A stretch of DNA of 64,000 nt from an uncultured Lachnospiraceae bacterium. GTDB taxonomy: Bacteria > Bacillota > Clostridia > Lachnospirales > Lachnospiraceae. The stretch covers positions 1 to 64,000 of the forward strand of contig CANRFJ010000010.1 of assembly GCA_947629865.1 (NCBI GenBank), read 5' to 3'. A program made the translations under genes and the position numbers. Each line of letters opens with the position of its first letter. Within the stretch, counting starts at the first letter, position 1. Shown here piece by piece: positions 60,879 to 64,000 of this stretch. The notes under the pieces were generated by a model. It did not search any database, was not told where the DNA came from, and saw nothing but the letters and a program-made list of their open reading frames with translations.

Positions 60879-62204
60879 ATGGGAAAACCGATTATCGCCA
60901 TTGTGGGACGCCCGAACGTGGGCAAATCCACGCTTTTTAACACACTGGCCGGAGAGAAGATTTCTATTGTAAAAGATTATCCCGGCATTACGCGGGACAG
61001 GATATATGCGGACATGACCTGGCTGGATTATTCGTTTTCCCTGATTGATACCGGCGGTATCGAGATGGACAGCCGGAATCCGATGCTGGTACACATGAGG
61101 GAGCAGGCCGATATTGCGATACGGATGGCCGATGTGATCCTGTTTATCGTGGACGTGCGCCAGGGACTCGTGGACGAGGACTTTAAGGTGGCGGATATGC
61201 TGCGCCGCTCAAAGAAACCGGTGGTGCTCGTCGTCAATAAGGTAGACAATATGGAGAAATATATGCCGGACGTGTATGAGTTCTACAATCTGGGGATCGG
61301 GGAGCCCTATCCGGTGTCGGCTACGGGCAAGCTGGGCATCGGGGATATGTTAGATGCGGTGCTTGAGAATCTGTCTCCCGAACGGCTTGAGGAGGAGGAC
61401 GATGAGCGGCCGCGGATTGCTATTGTCGGACGGCCGAATGTCGGGAAGTCCTCGCTCATCAACCGGCTGCTGGGGGAGAACAGGGTGATTGTGTCGGACG
61501 TGGCGGGTACCACCCGTGACGCCGTGGACACGGAGATTACATGGAACGGCTCGGAGTATGTGCTGATTGACACGGCCGGACTCCGCAGAAAAAGCCGGAT
61601 CAAAGAGGATATCGAGAGGTACAGCATCATACGCACGGTGGCGGCGATCGAGCGCTCCGACGTGGTGGTGCTGATGATTGACGCGGTCGAGGGCGTCACG
61701 GAGCAGGACGCTAAGATTGCCGGAATCGCCCACGACAGGGGGCGCGGCCTGGTGATCGCCGTCAATAAATGGGACGCGGTGGAGAAGGACAACTCCACGG
61801 TGAAGGAGTTTACAAAGAGGGTGCGCGAGGTGCTCTCCTTTGTCCCCTACGCGGAGATACTGTTTATCTCGGCGATGACGGGGCAGAGGACGACGAAGCT
61901 GTTTGACAAGCTGGATATAGTGATTCAGAACCATGCGATGCGCATACAGACCGGCGTTCTCAATGAGATACTCACGGAGGCGGTAGCTATGCAGCAGCCG
62001 CCCTCCGACAAGGGAAAGAGGCTCAAACTGTTTTATATGACTCAGGTGAGTGTGAAGCCGCCCACGTTTGTTCTCTTTGTCAACAGCAGGGCGCTCATGC
62101 ACTTTTCGTACCAGCGCTATATTGAGAATCGGATCCGCGATGCGTTTGGCTTTCTGGGGACTCCGATTCGGATTCTGATTCGAGAGAGAAAGGAAAAGGA
62201 GTAG
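60879..62204 (+). CDS. der: ribosome assembly GTPase Der (EngA)
   Basis: 441 aa with two tandem GTPase domains, unique to Der: first G1 IVGRPNVGKSTLFN with DTGGIE and NKVDN, second G1 IVGRPNVGKSSLIN with DTAGLRRK and NKWD; a C-terminal KH-like domain follows. Needed for 50S assembly. ATG 60879 is close to GAGGAG; the upstream frame from 60798 is leader. Confidence 0.97.
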   Translation: MGKPIIAIVGRPNVGKSTLFNTLAGEKISIVKDYPGITRDRIYADMTWLDYSFSLIDTGGIEMDSRNPMLVHMREQADIAIRMADVILFIVDVRQGLVDEDFKVADMLRRSKKPVVLVVNKVDNMEKYMPDVYEFYNLGIGEPYPVSATGKLGIGDMLDAVLENLSPERLEEEDDERPRIAIVGRPNVGKSSLINRLLGENRVIVSDVAGTTRDAVDTEITWNGSEYVLIDTAGLRRKSRIKEDIERYSIIRTVAAIERSDVVVLMIDAVEGVTEQDAKIAGIAHDRGRGLVIAVNKWDAVEKDNSTVKEFTKRVREVLSFVPYAEILFISAMTGQRTTKLFDKLDIVIQNHAMRIQTGVLNEILTEAVAMQQPPSDKGKRLKLFYMTQVSVKPPTFVLFVNSRALMHFSYQRYIENRIRDAFGFLGTPIRILIRERKEKE

Positions 62205-62210
62205 TGAGTG

Positions 62211-62885
62211 ATGATGTGTGAGACTGCATTTGCATGTATATTTCTACTGATTGGGTATGGATTTGGTTGTTTTTCCACAGGATATTTTGTGGGGAAGCTG
62301 AACGGACGGGATATCCGCTCCGAGGGAAGCGGCAATATCGGCACCACCAACGCCCTGCGCACGATGGGGGTGAGGGGCGGCGGGCTGACGTTCGCCGGCG
62401 ATCTGCTGAAGGCCTTTATCCCCACGCTGGCCGTCCGCCTGATATTCTGCGCTAACATGGGCTATGAGGCGGATCTGACGTATCTGATGACGCTCTTTAC
62501 GGGCCTCGGTGTGGTGATCGGGCACAATTTCCCCTTTTATCTGAATTTCAAGGGAGGGAAGGGGATAGCCGTGTCGGCGGCGGTCATCATCGCCTCGGCC
62601 ACGGACTCCCGGCTGGGCCTTATCATGATCGGCATCGGCCTCGTCCTGTTTATCCTTGTGGTCGGCGTGACACGGTATGTTTCTCTGGGCTCGCTGATTG
62701 TGGTGTGGTATTTTCCAATCTATACGGTACTGGAGCGGAGGGACAGTCGCTATTTTGGGATTCTGCTGGCCGTGAGCCTGCTCTTTACGGCGTTAGCATA
62801 TATTAAGCATATTGGCAATATCCGCCGCCTCTTGAGCGGAACGGAGCGCAAATTGGGAGAGAAAAAAGTAAAGGAGAACGAATAG
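62211..62885 (+). CDS. plsY: glycerol-3-phosphate acyltransferase PlsY
   Basis: 224 aa, five membrane segments. Uses acyl-phosphate to acylate glycerol-3-phosphate. Family motifs: FSTGYFVGKL, GSGNIGTTNALRTMG, and FKGGKGIAVS. Starts at ATG 62211 (GTG 62208 is possible) after AAGGAG. With gpsA it makes the phosphatidate that cdsA uses. Confidence 0.95.
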   Translation: MMCETAFACIFLLIGYGFGCFSTGYFVGKLNGRDIRSEGSGNIGTTNALRTMGVRGGGLTFAGDLLKAFIPTLAVRLIFCANMGYEADLTYLMTLFTGLGVVIGHNFPFYLNFKGGKGIAVSAAVIIASATDSRLGLIMIGIGLVLFILVVGVTRYVSLGSLIVVWYFPIYTVLERRDSRYFGILLAVSLLFTALAYIKHIGNIRRLLSGTERKLGEKKVKENE

Positions 62886-63893
62886 ATGAAAAGAGTGAGT
62901 TTTTTGGGTGCGGGGAGCTGGGGGACGGCGCTGGCTGTCCAGTGTGCGAACAACGGACACAAAGTGACTATGTGGTCTAAAATCGAGTCGGAGATTGCGA
63001 TGCTCCGCGACAACCGCGAGCATCTGGAGCGTCTGCCCGGCGTGAAGCTGCCGGACAGCGTCGTGATTGAACCGGATCTGGAAAAGGCCTGCCGGAATCA
63101 GGATATCATTGTCTGTGCGGTCGCCTCTCCCTATGTGCGCGCCACGGCGAAACTGGCCGAGCCGTATATCCGCGATAATCAGATAGTCGTCAACGTCGCC
63201 AAGGGAATTGAGGACAGCACGCTGATGACGCTCTGCGGGGTTCTGGAGGACGAACTGCCGAAGGCGGATGTGGCCGTGCTGTCCGGGCCCAGTCACGCCG
63301 AGGAGGTATCGAAGGGTATCCCCACGACGGTGGTGGTCGGAGCCAGGACGGAGAAGACGGCGGAATTTGTCCAGGACGTGTTTATGGGCGGCAGCTTCCG
63401 CGTCTACACAAGTCCGGACGTCATTGGGATTGAGCTGGGCGGCTCCCTCAAAAATGTCATTGCCCTCGCCGCCGGAATACTCGACGGAATGGGACTCGGC
63501 GACAACACGAAGGCGGCGCTGATGACGAGGGGGATTGCGGAGATATCCCGCCTCGGCATGGAACTGGGCGGCAAGATGGAGACGTTCTGCGGCCTGTCCG
63601 GAATCGGCGATCTGATTGTGACATGTACCAGTACCCACAGCCGGAACCACAATTGCGGCTACCTTCTCGGCAGGGGGAAGACGCTGGACGAGGCGAAGGC
63701 GGAGATAAAGCAGGTCATCGAGGGCGTCAACTGCGCCAGGGCGGCGATGGATCTGGCGAACAAGCACCATGTCACGATGCCGATTGTGGAGCAGATCAAT
63801 GCCATTTTATTCGAAAACAAATCGCCGGATAAGGCGGTGAAGGATCTCCTCGTCCGAGACAAGGCCTCTGAGTACAAGAGCCTGACCTGGTAA
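62886..63893 (+). CDS. gpsA: NAD(P)-dependent glycerol-3-phosphate dehydrogenase
   Basis: 335 aa. Reduces dihydroxyacetone phosphate to sn-glycerol 3-phosphate. Nucleotide motif FLGAGSWGTALAVQCANNGH, then LSGPSHAEEV, the catalytic lysine in GSLKNVIALAAGI, and GLSGIGDLIVTCTS with SRNHNCGYLLG. Directly follows plsY (stop codon adjoining the start). The final codons are duplicated in the DNA downstream. Confidence 0.97.
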   Translation: MKRVSFLGAGSWGTALAVQCANNGHKVTMWSKIESEIAMLRDNREHLERLPGVKLPDSVVIEPDLEKACRNQDIIVCAVASPYVRATAKLAEPYIRDNQIVVNVAKGIEDSTLMTLCGVLEDELPKADVAVLSGPSHAEEVSKGIPTTVVVGARTEKTAEFVQDVFMGGSFRVYTSPDVIGIELGGSLKNVIALAAGILDGMGLGDNTKAALMTRGIAEISRLGMELGGKMETFCGLSGIGDLIVTCTSTHSRNHNCGYLLGRGKTLDEAKAEIKQVIEGVNCARAAMDLANKHHVTMPIVEQINAILFENKSPDKAVKDLLVRDKASEYKSLTW

Positions 63894-63937
63894 AAGTACA
63901 AGATCCTGACAACAAGAGTCTGACTTGGTAAAAAGTA
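63874..63937 (+). repeat. imperfect triplicate of the gpsA 3' end
   Basis: 63874-63898, 63898-63910 and 63912-63937 are related (acaagagcctgacctggtaa, acaagatcctgac, acaagagtctgacttggtaa). The third copy includes the stop codon and the following AAAAGTA. Confidence 0.75.
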
Positions 63938-63938
63938 T

Positions 63939-63967
63939 TTGACTTTTATCCGGAATGTGAGTATACT
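63939..63967 (+). promoter_or_regulatory. promoter of the next, off-window gene
   Basis: TTGACT (63939-63944), 17 bp, TATACT (63962-63967). The gene it drives lies beyond 64000. Confidence 0.85.
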
Positions 63968-64000
63968 ATAAAAGAATAGAAAAACCGTTGATCAGGAGTA

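Noticed and set aside
1-64000. CRISPR array, insertion sequence, prophage or rRNA
   Set aside because: No regularly spaced repeats, transposase, integrase, phage structural gene or rRNA sequence was seen.

Overview
The window reads as chromosomal DNA of a strictly anaerobic, moderately GC-rich Clostridia bacterium, most likely a gut or rumen Lachnospiraceae. The support is a PolC-type replicase, the frr-uppS-cdsA-dxr-rseP-ispG-polC and rimP-nusA-ylxR-infB-rbfA-nrnA-truB-ribF gene orders, a type III glutamine synthetase, a biotin-dependent Na+-pump decarboxylase cluster, a secreted GH10 xylanase and a Gram-positive type IV pilus locus. Clear sigma-A promoters (TTGACA-like, 16-17 bp, TATAAT-like) and GGAGG ribosome sites let most starts be set. 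Nearly all genes are on the + strand.

Layout. 1-3.9 kb: a cytosolic diguanylate cyclase with a LacI-type sensor domain, a membrane NodB-like deacetylase and a bactofilin. 3.9-14.7 kb: pyrH, frr, uppS, cdsA, dxr, rseP, ispG and polC (nucleotide, translation, isoprenoid/cell-wall lipid and replication functions). 14.7-15.0 kb: a bidirectional terminator and two - strand tRNAs (Ala-GGC, Glu-CTC). 15.1-16.9 kb: GH10 xylanase. 16.9-25.0 kb: the rimP to ribF operon behind a promoter and an attenuator-like hairpin. 25.0-26.4 kb: a divergent MocR regulator, then a HAD phosphatase. 27.3-30.9 kb, - strand: glutamine synthetase III with a structured leader, and a DD-carboxypeptidase. 30.9-36.0 kb: a Na+-pump operon with two carboxyltransferases (MmdA-like and OadA-like) around one gamma, one biotin carrier and one beta subunit; an unusual string of hairpins lies inside it. 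36.0-37.6 kb: a methyltransferase gene cut by an in-frame TAG and a small gene whose expected start codon is ACG. 37.7-41.4 kb: ylxM-ffh-rpsP-khpA-rimM-trmD. 41.5-43.4 kb: hisB and a HisF-like/HisI/HisE fusion. 43.5-59.3 kb: the type IV pilus locus. 59.3-63.9 kb: rnhB, FlhB-tail homologue, yraN, der, plsY, gpsA; a strong promoter closes the window.

The least conventional part is the pilus locus. It has extension and retraction ATPases, PilC, a major pilin with its own promoter, a prepilin peptidase carrying a 15-bp tandem repeat in a loop, a PilM-PilN fusion, PilO, three ordinary pseudopilins, a 741-residue prepilin-like protein with a repetitive probable beta-helix body, and a 909-residue membrane-anchored protein of unknown family with an AT-rich internal patch. 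Together with a c-di-GMP synthase and a xylanase this suggests a fibre-attachment or surface-motility lifestyle, which is inference. All similarity statements come from reading motifs; no database search was run.
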